DNA of 6,643 nucleotides from CAZVAO01 sp964625175 (GCA_964625175.1 CAZVAO010000116.1:1-6643); one strand, 5' to 3'; counted from the first letter of the stretch, positions 1 to 6,317 are shown. Made by a program: numbers and translations. Notes: a model not told the origin generated them from the sequence alone.

Positions 1-22
1 GCTCGCGCACTCTCATAATGAA

Positions 23-93
23 CTTTTTTAGTGGGTCAAAGTTTCGTTTGAGATGTGCTTTTTTTAATAGGCTAAAGTTTGAGTTGAGATTCA
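23..93. repeat. Imperfect tandem repeat, two units of about 36 bp
   Basis: Two successive units each begin with C plus a T-run and contain AAAGTTT followed by TTGAGAT. The AAAGTTT cores start at 38 and 74, a period of 36, and the 18 bases from each core match at 14 positions. The T-runs differ by one base, so the left halves have a period of 35. The array starts close to the window edge, so more units may lie upstream. Confidence 0.6.
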
Positions 94-111
94 CCGAGCT
101 GGCCCTGTAGC

Positions 112-147
112 AGATTCTCACGTCGCGGCTGCGCCTACTCCTCAGAA
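112..147 (-). repeat. Dispersed-repeat-like element (TTCTGAGGAG...GACGTGAGAATCT type)
   Basis: On the minus strand this reads TTCTGAGGAG, then a GC-rich middle containing GCGCAGCCGCGAC, then GTGAGAATCT. I recall similar TCTGAGGAG...CGACGTGAGAATCT segments as dispersed intergenic repeats in various bacteria. That is memory, not a search. Inside the window it occurs once, so its repeat nature is inferred. Confidence 0.4.
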
Positions 148-191
148 ATATCACGCGTTTCTCCCGCTTTATACTATGCTCCAACCCTGTA

Positions 192-213
192 GTGGAGGGC
201 TTCCACGCCCTCC
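192..213. repeat. Perfect 7-bp hairpin with a competing inner pairing
   Basis: GGAGGGC (194-200) pairs perfectly with GCCCTCC (207-213) across the loop TTCCAC. A mutually exclusive fold pairs GTGGA (192-196) with TCCAC (202-206). No T-run follows directly and no gene ends just upstream, so a transcription terminator is less likely than a REP-like palindromic element. Confidence 0.5.
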
Positions 214-246
214 TTTGTATGCCAGCTTGAGGAACACATAATGTTT

Positions 247-301
247 AGCATTAGCGCACAATTGCGCCACCGCTCCAAACTGCGTTTGGCCCCATGATGC
301 T
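247..301. repeat. Two adjacent hairpins enclosed by an outer stem
   Basis: GCGCA/TGCGC (254-258 with 263-267, loop CAAT) and CCAAAC/GTTTGG (275-280 with 284-289, loop TGC) are two neighbouring perfect hairpins. AGCAT at 247-251 and ATGCT at 297-301 are complementary and would close both into a three-way, cloverleaf-like structure. This could be a palindromic mobile repeat or a structured RNA. It does not fit a tRNA, having no acceptor stem or conserved T-loop bases. Confidence 0.4.
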
Positions 302-331
302 CCAGACGGGGTAAACAATACCGCTTCTTTC

Positions 332-354
332 CCTTTGTGCTCTTTGTGGTTAAA
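332..354 (-). repeat. AACCACAAAGAGCACAAAGG-type interspersed motif
   Basis: The minus strand reads TTTAACCACAAAGAGCACAAAGG, that is CACAAAG twice with a 9-base period. I recall this A/C/G-only phrase as a recurrent non-coding motif in PVC bacteria, Chloroflexota and deltaproteobacteria. It is present once here and has no coding potential. Confidence 0.35.
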
Positions 355-355
355 A

Positions 356-417
356 TTTTTAGTAGCCAGCTGGGTTTTTTAGTAGTCAGTGGTCAGTTGG
401 CCGGTGGTCAGGGACAG
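356..417 (+). repeat. TTTTTAGTAG direct repeat and GTCAGTGG cluster
   Basis: TTTTTAGTAG occurs at 356-365 and again at 376-385, a period of 20. It is followed by a run of related short units with GTCAG, GGTCAG and GGTGGTCAGGGACAGG over 386-417. GTCAGTGGTCAGT strings like this are known to me from intergenic DNA of cyanobacteria and PVC bacteria. No protein is encoded. Confidence 0.45.
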
Positions 418-497
418 GCGCCAATACGCCGCTGAAGGTTGTTTAGCAATTGAGGTGCACATCAAAATTTAACCGCTTAAACGATTACCAATCCCAA

Positions 498-540
498 CAT
501 TCCATCTTTTACCCTTTTACCCTCTTAAACTAATGAACAA
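498..540 (+). repeat. Pyrimidine-rich 43-mer repeat, copy A
   Basis: This is copy A of a pyrimidine-rich repeat with two copies in the window. An ungapped comparison with copy B at 597-639 gives 36 of 43 identical positions. Both copies run from CATTCCA through CCTTTTA and CTCTTAA to an AACAA end. Flanking sequence on either side does not match, so the unit has defined ends. Confidence 0.6.
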
Positions 541-574
541 TTACGTTTGTTTGACCAGTTGAGCATTTCAGCCC

Positions 575-590
575 TTCCAACGTTCCAACG
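575..590 (+). repeat. Perfect tandem 8-mer TTCCAACG x2
   Basis: TTCCAACG is repeated head to tail without change, just upstream of copy B of the 43-mer. It looks like part of the same simple-pattern pyrimidine-rich patch rather than a regulator site. Confidence 0.5.
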
Positions 591-596
591 TACCAC

Positions 597-639
597 CATT
601 CCACCCTTTAACCTTTTAACCTCTTAACCTATTAAACAA
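597..639 (+). repeat. Pyrimidine-rich 43-mer repeat, copy B
   Basis: This is the second copy, 99 bases after copy A, with seven substitutions and no gaps. The strand shows a very strong purine/pyrimidine asymmetry in its first 30 bases. It contains none of the features of a CRISPR repeat: there are only two copies, they are divergent, and the spacing does not repeat. Confidence 0.6.
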
Positions 640-805
640 CTCTGAAACTAGACGACTTGAAGCCCATTATCCAATACAAATCAAGGTGGTGATACTGCCA
701 AACAGCTAGAATTATCGTCTAATTCTTTTGATAAAAAGGGTTTAGAGGCTTGTTGTGGAACTAATAGGATGGTTACCTGATTATTTTGGGGATGAAAATA
801 TTTAT

Positions 806-812
806 GGAGGTG
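806..812 (+). promoter_or_regulatory. Ribosome binding site that sets the tldD start
   Basis: GGAGGTG matches the anti-Shine-Dalgarno consensus at all seven positions and lies six bases before TTG at 819. It falls inside the longer open frame that begins at 786, so it argues that the upstream in-frame TTG and ATG codons at 786, 792 and 804 are not the start. Confidence 0.75.
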
Positions 813-818
813 AATTTT

Positions 819-2267
819 TTGCAAGAGTTATTTAAACAGGCTTTAGCTGAGGCTCAGAGACTCGGTGCTTCTTACGCCGATGTCCGCCTAGTTGATCGCC
901 ATAAGCAACCGATTATGGTTGCAAATGGTCGCATCAGCAACATCACGTCATCAGAAAGCAAAGGTGTCGGGGTGCGCGTTATGGTCAATGGAGCATGGGG
1001 CTTCTCGGCTAGTGCAGAAATAAATGAAAAGCAACTTTTAGCATCGGTTCAGAAAGCGATTTCTATTGCCCGTGCTAGTGCAATGGTACAGGCTCAACCA
1101 ATCGATCTCAAACCCTTAGAGGGCGTAGTGGATTACTATGCGACGCCATTTAAGGTAGATCCTTTTGAAATGGATCTGGAAGATCAGGTTGATTTCTTGC
1201 TGGATTTAGACAAAGACTTACACGTGAATGACGATGTAAAAATGTCAATGATCCGATTCCATGCGGTTAAGCAACACAAATTGTTTATGAGTACTGAAGG
1301 GCATTGTATTGAGCAAGATTTAATGGAAACTGGTTTGGCCATGGCCGCAACGGCGATTGGTAATGGTGAGGTTCAGCGCCGTCAGTACGCGGATCATATC
1401 ACAGGTGGATTCGAGTTCTTACAAGAAAAATACGATTTCCAAGAAGGCAAAGGGCTTTCAGAAATCGCTCATTGCCTGTCAAACGAAGCATCTGCATTAC
1501 TCACTGCTGAGTCTTGTCCTGTTGTTACGGGAGACTTAATCGTAGGTGGACTTCAACTCGCTTTACAGGTTCATGAGTCTTGCGGTCACCCAATTGAACT
1601 CGATCGTGTACTTGGTTATGAAGCGAGTTTCGCAGGGACTTCTTTCTTAACCCCTGAAAAACAGCATAATTTTATGTATGGTTCAAAAGACGTGAACATT
1701 AATATTGATGCGACAATCCCCCGTGGCTTAGGCACGTTCGGCTATGATGATGATGGTGTGAAAGCTCAGCGCACCCAAATCGTTAAAAACGGTAGTTTCG
1801 AAGATTATTTGACCTGCCGTGAAACCGCATCTAAAATTGGCCAATTGAGTAATGGATCTTGTTTGGCTGAGGGATTTCGTAATATCCCTATGGTGCGGAT
1901 GACGAATGTCAATCTTGAGCCCGGTGATTGGACCCTCGATGAGATCATCAAAGATACCAACGATGGAATCTTCATGGAAGGGTCAAAATCATGGAGCTTA
2001 GATGATAAGCGCGTTAACTTCCACTTTGGCTGTGAAATCGCCTACGAGGTGAAAGATGGTGAGCGCGGTCGCCTACTCAAAAACCCTGCATACACAGATT
2101 TACAACCGCATTTCTGGCGCTCTTGTGATGCAGTTGCCAATGAAAAAGAGTGGCATGTTTGGGGAATGCCTTCCTGTGCTAAGGGTGAACCGGTACAAGT
2201 TGCCCATGTTGGCCACGGTTCAGCTCCAGCCCGCTTTAAGAATATTAAAATGGGGGTAGGACACTAA
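819..2267 (+). CDS. tldD: TldD, zinc-dependent protease subunit of TldD/TldE
   Basis: This is the catalytic subunit of the TldD/TldE cytoplasmic metalloprotease. In E. coli that complex matures microcin B17 and degrades the antitoxin CcdA, cutting unfolded peptides threaded into the dimer. From TTG at 819 the product has 482 residues, normal for the family. The HExxxH zinc motif is HESCGH at residues 252-257 (bases 1572-1589), and Cys453 in the GMPSCAKGEP segment is positioned as the known third ligand. The N-terminal domain (about 10-75, starting QELFKQALAEAQRLGASYADV), a middle domain (about 105-210) and the C-terminal catalytic domain (about 230-465) are all present. I chose TTG over the in-frame ATGs at 792 and 804 because a perfect GGAGGTG precedes it and the protein then starts where family members start. 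The stop overlaps the tldE start by one base (TAATG). The motif variant HESCGHPIELDRVLG differs from the E. coli-like HEAxGH form and fits the lineage I recall from Gram-positive, Chloroflexota and PVC genomes. Confidence 0.93.
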   Translation: MQELFKQALAEAQRLGASYADVRLVDRHKQPIMVANGRISNITSSESKGVGVRVMVNGAWGFSASAEINEKQLLASVQKAISIARASAMVQAQPIDLKPLEGVVDYYATPFKVDPFEMDLEDQVDFLLDLDKDLHVNDDVKMSMIRFHAVKQHKLFMSTEGHCIEQDLMETGLAMAATAIGNGEVQRRQYADHITGGFEFLQEKYDFQEGKGLSEIAHCLSNEASALLTAESCPVVTGDLIVGGLQLALQVHESCGHPIELDRVLGYEASFAGTSFLTPEKQHNFMYGSKDVNINIDATIPRGLGTFGYDDDGVKAQRTQIVKNGSFEDYLTCRETASKIGQLSNGSCLAEGFRNIPMVRMTNVNLEPGDWTLDEIIKDTNDGIFMEGSKSWSLDDKRVNFHFGCEIAYEVKDGERGRLLKNPAYTDLQPHFWRSCDAVANEKEWHVWGMPSCAKGEPVQVAHVGHGSAPARFKNIKMGVGH

Positions 2268-3610
2268 TGCTAGGTAAAGATCAATGTTTTGCAATTTTGA
2301 AACAAGCCATTGCTTATTCGACTGCTGATCAAACCGAGGCTAAAATTATCGGTGAAGATTTCAACCTTACCCGTTTTGCCAACTCAACCATTCATCAAAA
2401 TCTCAATCGTGTTAATTCAGAACTTCAAGTGCGTGTGGTCTTTGGCACTAAAATTGGTAGTGCAACGACCAATTGCCTTGATGAATCGTCTATTCGCAAG
2501 GTCGTTGCAAAGGCCACTTTATTAGCGAAGCTTCAAGACGAGAACCCCAACTTTAAGTCTTTGCCTGAAGCAATGCCTGTAACTGAAATGGCCAACTATT
2601 ATGAAAGTACTGCTAATTATAGTGCTGAGCAGAGAGCAGCAGATGTGCATGCAATCGTTGCACATTGTGATGCCCAAGGTTTTAAGGCCTTTGGATCTCA
2701 TACGACAACCGTTGATGAATTGGCAGTGGTTAACTCCCTCGGGGTCGAAGCCTATAATGTCAGCACCTATGCCTATTTGCGCACGGTTGTAGAGGGTCCA
2801 AGTGGAACGGGTTATGCGGATCAATTGAATCGCGATGTCAATAGAATTGATGCGGATGCCATTGGTGCAGAAGCTGTGGCGCGTTGTGCAATGTCGCAGA
2901 ATCCACAAGCATTGCCAACGGGTGAATATGACGTTGTCTTCCTCCCTTATGCTGTTTCAGATATCGTCCGTTTCCCCGCTATGATTGGCTTTGCCGGTCA
3001 ACCCTACGAAGAGGGGCGTTCCTATATGTCGCGCTTCATGGGCGAGCAAATGATGGGTGACAATATCTCAATCTGGGATGATGGCTACAATGCTGAAACA
3101 CTCAATATGCCATTTGACGTTGAGGGCACCCCCAAGAAACGTGTCGATATCGTTAAAAATGGGGTGGCGACTGGCGTTGTTTATGACTACACGACTGCGA
3201 TGCGTTATGGCAAAGAACCAACAGGACATGCGCGATATCGTCGAGGCAGTAACTATGAAAGTCCCTCTAACATTGTGATGGCAGCAGGCGATTCTTCTGT
3301 TGAAGAGATGATTAAAGCGACGAAAAAAGGGTTGCTCGTGACGCGGTTCCATTACACCCATTGCCCAGAGCATCGCGAGGTGGTCATGACAGGCACAACC
3401 CGTGATGGCATCTTCTACATTGAAGATGGCGAAGTCAAACATGCCCTTCTCAATATGCGTTTAACGGACAGTGTTCTCACCATGCTGAGCAATGTGGATA
3501 TGATATCAGCCGAGCGCAAGTTGCAGCGTGATTGGTGGAGTACGTACACCTCATTATTACCCGCCATTCATGTTAAAAATGTGAAATGGACAGGTAGCAC
3601 AACCTTTTAG
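2267..3610 (+). CDS. tldE: TldE/PmbA-like non-catalytic partner of TldD
   Basis: This second subunit of the TldD/TldE protease has 447 residues. It shares the three-domain fold with TldD but carries no HExxxH motif, as expected for TldE/PmbA, which in known complexes helps form the substrate channel. Family signatures are visible in the C-terminal half: MPFDVEGTPKKRVDIVKNGV (about 282-301), GHARYRRGS, KGLLVTRFHYTHC (about 354-366), GTTRDGIFYIEDGEV and NMRLTDSVL. The ATG overlaps the tldD stop by one base, so the two are translationally coupled and probably made at equal levels, fitting a heterodimer. A G-rich stretch (GGGGGTAGG) about six bases upstream can act as the ribosome binding site. 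Transcription stops at the hairpin 25 bases after the stop codon. The frame is intact with no sign of decay. Confidence 0.92.
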   Translation: MLGKDQCFAILKQAIAYSTADQTEAKIIGEDFNLTRFANSTIHQNLNRVNSELQVRVVFGTKIGSATTNCLDESSIRKVVAKATLLAKLQDENPNFKSLPEAMPVTEMANYYESTANYSAEQRAADVHAIVAHCDAQGFKAFGSHTTTVDELAVVNSLGVEAYNVSTYAYLRTVVEGPSGTGYADQLNRDVNRIDADAIGAEAVARCAMSQNPQALPTGEYDVVFLPYAVSDIVRFPAMIGFAGQPYEEGRSYMSRFMGEQMMGDNISIWDDGYNAETLNMPFDVEGTPKKRVDIVKNGVATGVVYDYTTAMRYGKEPTGHARYRRGSNYESPSNIVMAAGDSSVEEMIKATKKGLLVTRFHYTHCPEHREVVMTGTTRDGIFYIEDGEVKHALLNMRLTDSVLTMLSNVDMISAERKLQRDWWSTYTSLLPAIHVKNVKWTGSTTF

Positions 3611-3634
3611 GTTCTAAAATTCAAAAATAACGAG

Positions 3635-3667
3635 CAGGCCTCTCATTAGGGGCCTGTTTTGGTTTTT
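3635..3667 (+). terminator. Intrinsic terminator of the tldD-tldE operon
   Basis: CAGGCCTCT (3635-3643) pairs with AGGGGCCTG (3648-3656), giving nine pairs including one G-U, across the tetraloop CATT. TTTTGGTTTTT follows. The position 25 bases after the tldE stop and the T-run support rho-independent termination and separate this operon from the next gene. Confidence 0.88.
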
Positions 3668-3761
3668 AAAGATAAATCAAAAACCATTACGGGTGAAATA
3701 TAATTATTCTTTTTATGTCACTAGCCTTATAATCAACGAGGGCAAGCAAAACCGAAAAACG

Positions 3762-3790
3762 TTGTAAATTGGCGAAAAATTTGATATATT
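3762..3790 (+). promoter_or_regulatory. Sigma70-type promoter of the pilin-RTX gene
   Basis: TTGTAA (3762-3767, four of six matches to TTGACA) and TATATT (3785-3790, five of six to TATAAT) are separated by an ideal 17 bases. Transcription would start near 3797, leaving a leader of about 25 bases that contains TTGGAG (3805-3810), the likely ribosome binding site, 11 bases before the ATG. Two further TATAAT hexamers at 3699-3704 and 3728-3733 lack a good -35 and may be chance in AT-rich DNA. CGAAAAA occurs at 3753 and 3773, flanking the -35 element with a period of 20. Confidence 0.6.
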
Positions 3791-3821
3791 GTAACCAGAA
3801 CAGATTGGAGAATGAACAATC

Positions 3822-6317
3822 ATGCGCAAAAATAACCAAAAGGGATTTACATTAATGGAATTACTGGCTGTGGTTGGTATTTTAGCAATTATCAGCAGTA
3901 TTGTTATGCCTTTAGTTTTTGCAACCTATCGCAATGTTAAAAGGGAACAATTCCAAACAAATATAACGATGACGCTTGATGCTATGAGTTCTTTCTGTGT
4001 TGCTGAAGAGACGATGGCATTAAGTGCTGCTTCGTGTCGCCTAAGTGAGGTTTCAAGCACTGGGAATGAGTGGAGTGGCGCTAATCCCAGCAATCGGGAC
4101 CCTTTAATCGACGATATTCTAAGTAAATATGCTGCCAATCGCAATGTCGATGTATTGACAGCACGAATCGACTTGTCGGGTAGTAATTGGCTATCTGCGC
4201 CAGATCAAACGTGTGTATCCATATGGTACCCGTCAATTGATAGTAGCGGTAATCGCGTCTATGGAGCGGTGAAGAGCATCCTTGATTTTGATGCCCCCGT
4301 CTATACGCAAGCCGAATGGCAATCCGTAGCAGCAGGTTTTGATATTGTGACCAGTTTTCTTTGTGATATGGATGGCGATGGCCCAGATGATGAGGATGAT
4401 TTCTATATCACAACAATTTATTTCCGGCTCAATGATAGCCATAATCATGCTATAGTTGCCGCTGGTAACCAAGGGACCTATTTAAGTGAAACATTAATTG
4501 GCACGAATGGGCCAGATACTCTAGAGGCTTTGGGGGGCGATGATGTCTTAATTGGTTTACAAGATGATGACATCCTTGATGGAGGAGAGGGCACAGACAC
4601 CGCTTTATTCTTAGGATCATGGATTGACTATGTTCTGGACTACAGTGGTGGCAAATATACGGTAACCGGAACAGAGGGCAAGGATGAATTAATCAGCATT
4701 GAATTGTTGCGCTTTAATGATTTTGAAGCCTCCTTTGCCGAGGTCATCAATGCGCAAGAGACGGTGATAAAGGGTGATAATACAAACAACGATTTATACG
4801 GCACCCCTAACGCCGATGTAATGGCGGGTTTTGGTGGTGATGATACCTTCACTGGGTATGCGGATGATGATGTCATTTTTGGTGGAGCGGGGACTGACAC
4901 AGCCATCTATACGCTACCAGCCAGTTCTTATTCGATTAGTGGCTTCCAGCCTTATGTGGTGAGTGGTCCCGTTGGTGTGGATCGACTCTATGATGTGGAA
5001 TTAATCAAATTCTCTGATACCCCAACGGCTCAGACCATAGAGAGTATTGTAAATCCGCCACCAAACATTGTAATCAATGGAACACCGGATGATGATATTT
5101 TAGTAGGGAACTTAATCACAGGCAATACCATCAATGGCTTGGATGGTGGCGACACGATTACGGGTCTTCAGGGCGATGATACCCTGAACGGTGGTGATGG
5201 CAATGATACCTTAAATGGGGGTCTGGGTGATGATACAATCAACGGTGGCCCTGGTACCGACACCGCCGTTTTCTATGATAATGTCGCTCAGTATGTCATT
5301 TTAGGGAGTGATCCTTATACAATAACCGGACCCGATGGGTCGGATACGTTAGTCAGCATTGAACTGGTTCAATTTGCCGATTTGGCAGCGACAGATATAT
5401 CGACGCTAGTGAGTGTCGTTAGTAACGTTATTTATGGAACTGACTACGGAGAAGTCATAGACGGCGATAAAGCCTCTGGTAATATCATCTATGGCCTAGG
5501 TGGCGATGATATCATCGTGGGTCTGGGTGGTGATGACTTCATTGATGGTGGCTCTGGCAATGACTCTATCACAGGAAGTGCTGGTGATGATGAGTTGGAT
5601 GGTGGTGCTGGTTTAGATACCGCAGTTTATCTTGGCATACTTGACGATTATACAATCACGGATATGGGTGGAGGGGATTACGCCGTATCTGGTCCTGAAG
5701 GAACAGACACTTTAACGAATATTGAAAATATCCAATTCTCCGATATCGCATCGACCGATATTGCTGGACTCATTGCACCCATTTCGTTAACGATTACTGG
5801 AACAGATGGCAATGATAGTTTGATTGGCACCAGCTCAGATGATACCATTGAGGGTCTGGATGGCGACGATATTATTGAGGGAATGGGCGGTAATGATGAT
5901 ATTGACGGTGGAGCGGGTACGGATACGATCGTTGTTTCAGATGGCATCGAGAGCTGCCACATTCAGATTGTTTCTGATGGGGTCTTTAACGTTGTGACCA
6001 CCAATCAGGGAACCGATCAGATTACTAATGTCGAAGTGATCGAGTTTAATGGATTCGACGTCGCGATTATAGACAGTACAGCCTCTACGGTTAGCGGCAC
6101 TAGTAGCACGGACATCTTTATCTACAATGATAATGACGAGATTGATTGTGATGTCAACGATATCGTTGTATTCCCAGGCGACAGTTCCGATTACACAGTC
6201 AAAGTACAGAACAAGAACAAGATTTACGTGACAGACAATATAAGTGGTCATGTTGTGTTAGTGACTGCGAAAGCGGTGCTCCATTTTAATGATCAAATTA
6301 TCAACCTTAGCGATTAA
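3822..6317 (+). CDS. Type IV prepilin-like protein fused to RTX calcium-binding repeats
   Basis: The product has 831 residues, is very Asp/Gly-rich and acidic, and is not recognised as a named protein. Residues 1-8 form a short basic prepilin leader (MRKNNQKG). The expected prepilin peptidase site is G8/F9, followed by FTLME with the conserved Glu at mature position 5 and a hydrophobic helix to about residue 35. Residues 36-220 resemble a pilin head. They hold four cysteines (59, 72, 131, 181), which could form two disulfides, and an EF-hand-like loop DMDGDG...D at 182-193. From 227 to 704 there are about 23 GGxGxDxLx nonapeptides in five modules, each followed by a spacer of the type GTDTAvY..DYtI..GPeGTDTL..IE.iqFsD. 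Residues 757-831 are a worn sixth spacer. The protein should be exported through Sec, processed by a PilD-type peptidase and folded on extracellular calcium. It could be a minor pilin adhesin or a pseudopilin-tethered surface protein. The gene is transcribed alone between two terminators. Confidence 0.82.
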   Translation: MRKNNQKGFTLMELLAVVGILAIISSIVMPLVFATYRNVKREQFQTNITMTLDAMSSFCVAEETMALSAASCRLSEVSSTGNEWSGANPSNRDPLIDDILSKYAANRNVDVLTARIDLSGSNWLSAPDQTCVSIWYPSIDSSGNRVYGAVKSILDFDAPVYTQAEWQSVAAGFDIVTSFLCDMDGDGPDDEDDFYITTIYFRLNDSHNHAIVAAGNQGTYLSETLIGTNGPDTLEALGGDDVLIGLQDDDILDGGEGTDTALFLGSWIDYVLDYSGGKYTVTGTEGKDELISIELLRFNDFEASFAEVINAQETVIKGDNTNNDLYGTPNADVMAGFGGDDTFTGYADDDVIFGGAGTDTAIYTLPASSYSISGFQPYVVSGPVGVDRLYDVELIKFSDTPTAQTIESIVNPPPNIVINGTPDDDILVGNLITGNTINGLDGGDTITGLQGDDTLNGGDGNDTLNGGLGDDTINGGPGTDTAVFYDNVAQYVILGSDPYTITGPDGSDTLVSIELVQFADLAATDISTLVSVVSNVIYGTDYGEVIDGDKASGNIIYGLGGDDIIVGLGGDDFIDGGSGNDSITGSAGDDELDGGAGLDTAVYLGILDDYTITDMGGGDYAVSGPEGTDTLTNIENIQFSDIASTDIAGLIAPISLTITGTDGNDSLIGTSSDDTIEGLDGDDIIEGMGGNDDIDGGAGTDTIVVSDGIESCHIQIVSDGVFNVVTTNQGTDQITNVEVIEFNGFDVAIIDSTASTVSGTSSTDIFIYNDNDEIDCDVNDIVVFPGDSSDYTVKVQNKNKIYVTDNISGHVVLVTAKAVLHFNDQIINLSD
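4500..5933 (+). repeat. RTX nonapeptide array in five modules
   Basis: The nonapeptide runs are at residues 227-262 (4 units), 327-362 (4), 439-483 (5), 558-602 (5) and 660-704 (5). Modules 3 and 4 are closest to consensus, for example GLQGDDTLN, GGDGNDTLN and GGLGDDTIN in a row. Modules 1 and 2 are looser, with LQDDD and YADDD replacing glycines. In each module the last unit reads GGxGxDT and runs straight into the spacer. At DNA level the GGTGATGAT-like codons recur but no long exact duplication is evident, so the modules are old copies rather than a recent expansion. Confidence 0.88.

Larger units (their letters stand above)
1..785. other. Gene-free region made of repeat-like patches
   Basis: I find no reading frame here with both a plausible ribosome binding site and protein-like composition. 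Most of the stretch to about 640 is a succession of low-complexity or self-similar patches, listed separately: a tandem repeat, a dispersed-element-like segment, hairpins, CACAAAG and GTCAGTGG motifs, and two copies of a pyrimidine-rich 43-mer. The last 140 bases (about 645-785) look like ordinary AT-rich leader sequence before tldD. No clear -35/-10 pair could be assigned there. TTGATA at 728-733 is a possible -35, but nothing acceptable sits 16-18 bases downstream. The tldD promoter therefore remains unplaced. Confidence 0.7.

Noticed and set aside
241..297. Short ATG frame of 18 codons after GAGGAACACATA in the upstream region
   Set aside because: It is very short, lies over the hairpin pair, has a poor ribosome binding site with wide spacing and is not hydrophobic or otherwise peptide-like.
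1..640. Repeats as a CRISPR array or integron attC sites
   Set aside because: Repeat copies are few and divergent with irregular spacing, and no cas genes or attC core pair (RYYYAAC/GTTRRRY) could be matched.
2522..2908. Minus-strand open frame opposite tldE; another at 3068-3442
   Set aside because: The sense strand encodes a clearly conserved TldE. The antisense products have no recognisable features or start signals.
3699..3733. Two extra TATAAT hexamers as promoters
   Set aside because: Neither has a recognisable -35 at 16-18 bases, and the surrounding DNA is AT-rich.
5678..5962. Minus-strand open frame rich in Ser, Pro, Val and Ile opposite the RTX repeats; a similar one lies at 4640-4906
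   Set aside because: These are mirror images of GGT/GAT/ACC-rich RTX codons. They have no ribosome binding site and a composition dictated by the sense repeats.
3822..6317. Ordinary type I-secreted RTX toxin
   Set aside because: There is a clear prepilin leader, no toxin or acyltransferase-activated domain, and no hlyB/hlyD-like genes nearby. Type I export cannot be fully excluded from the C-terminus alone.
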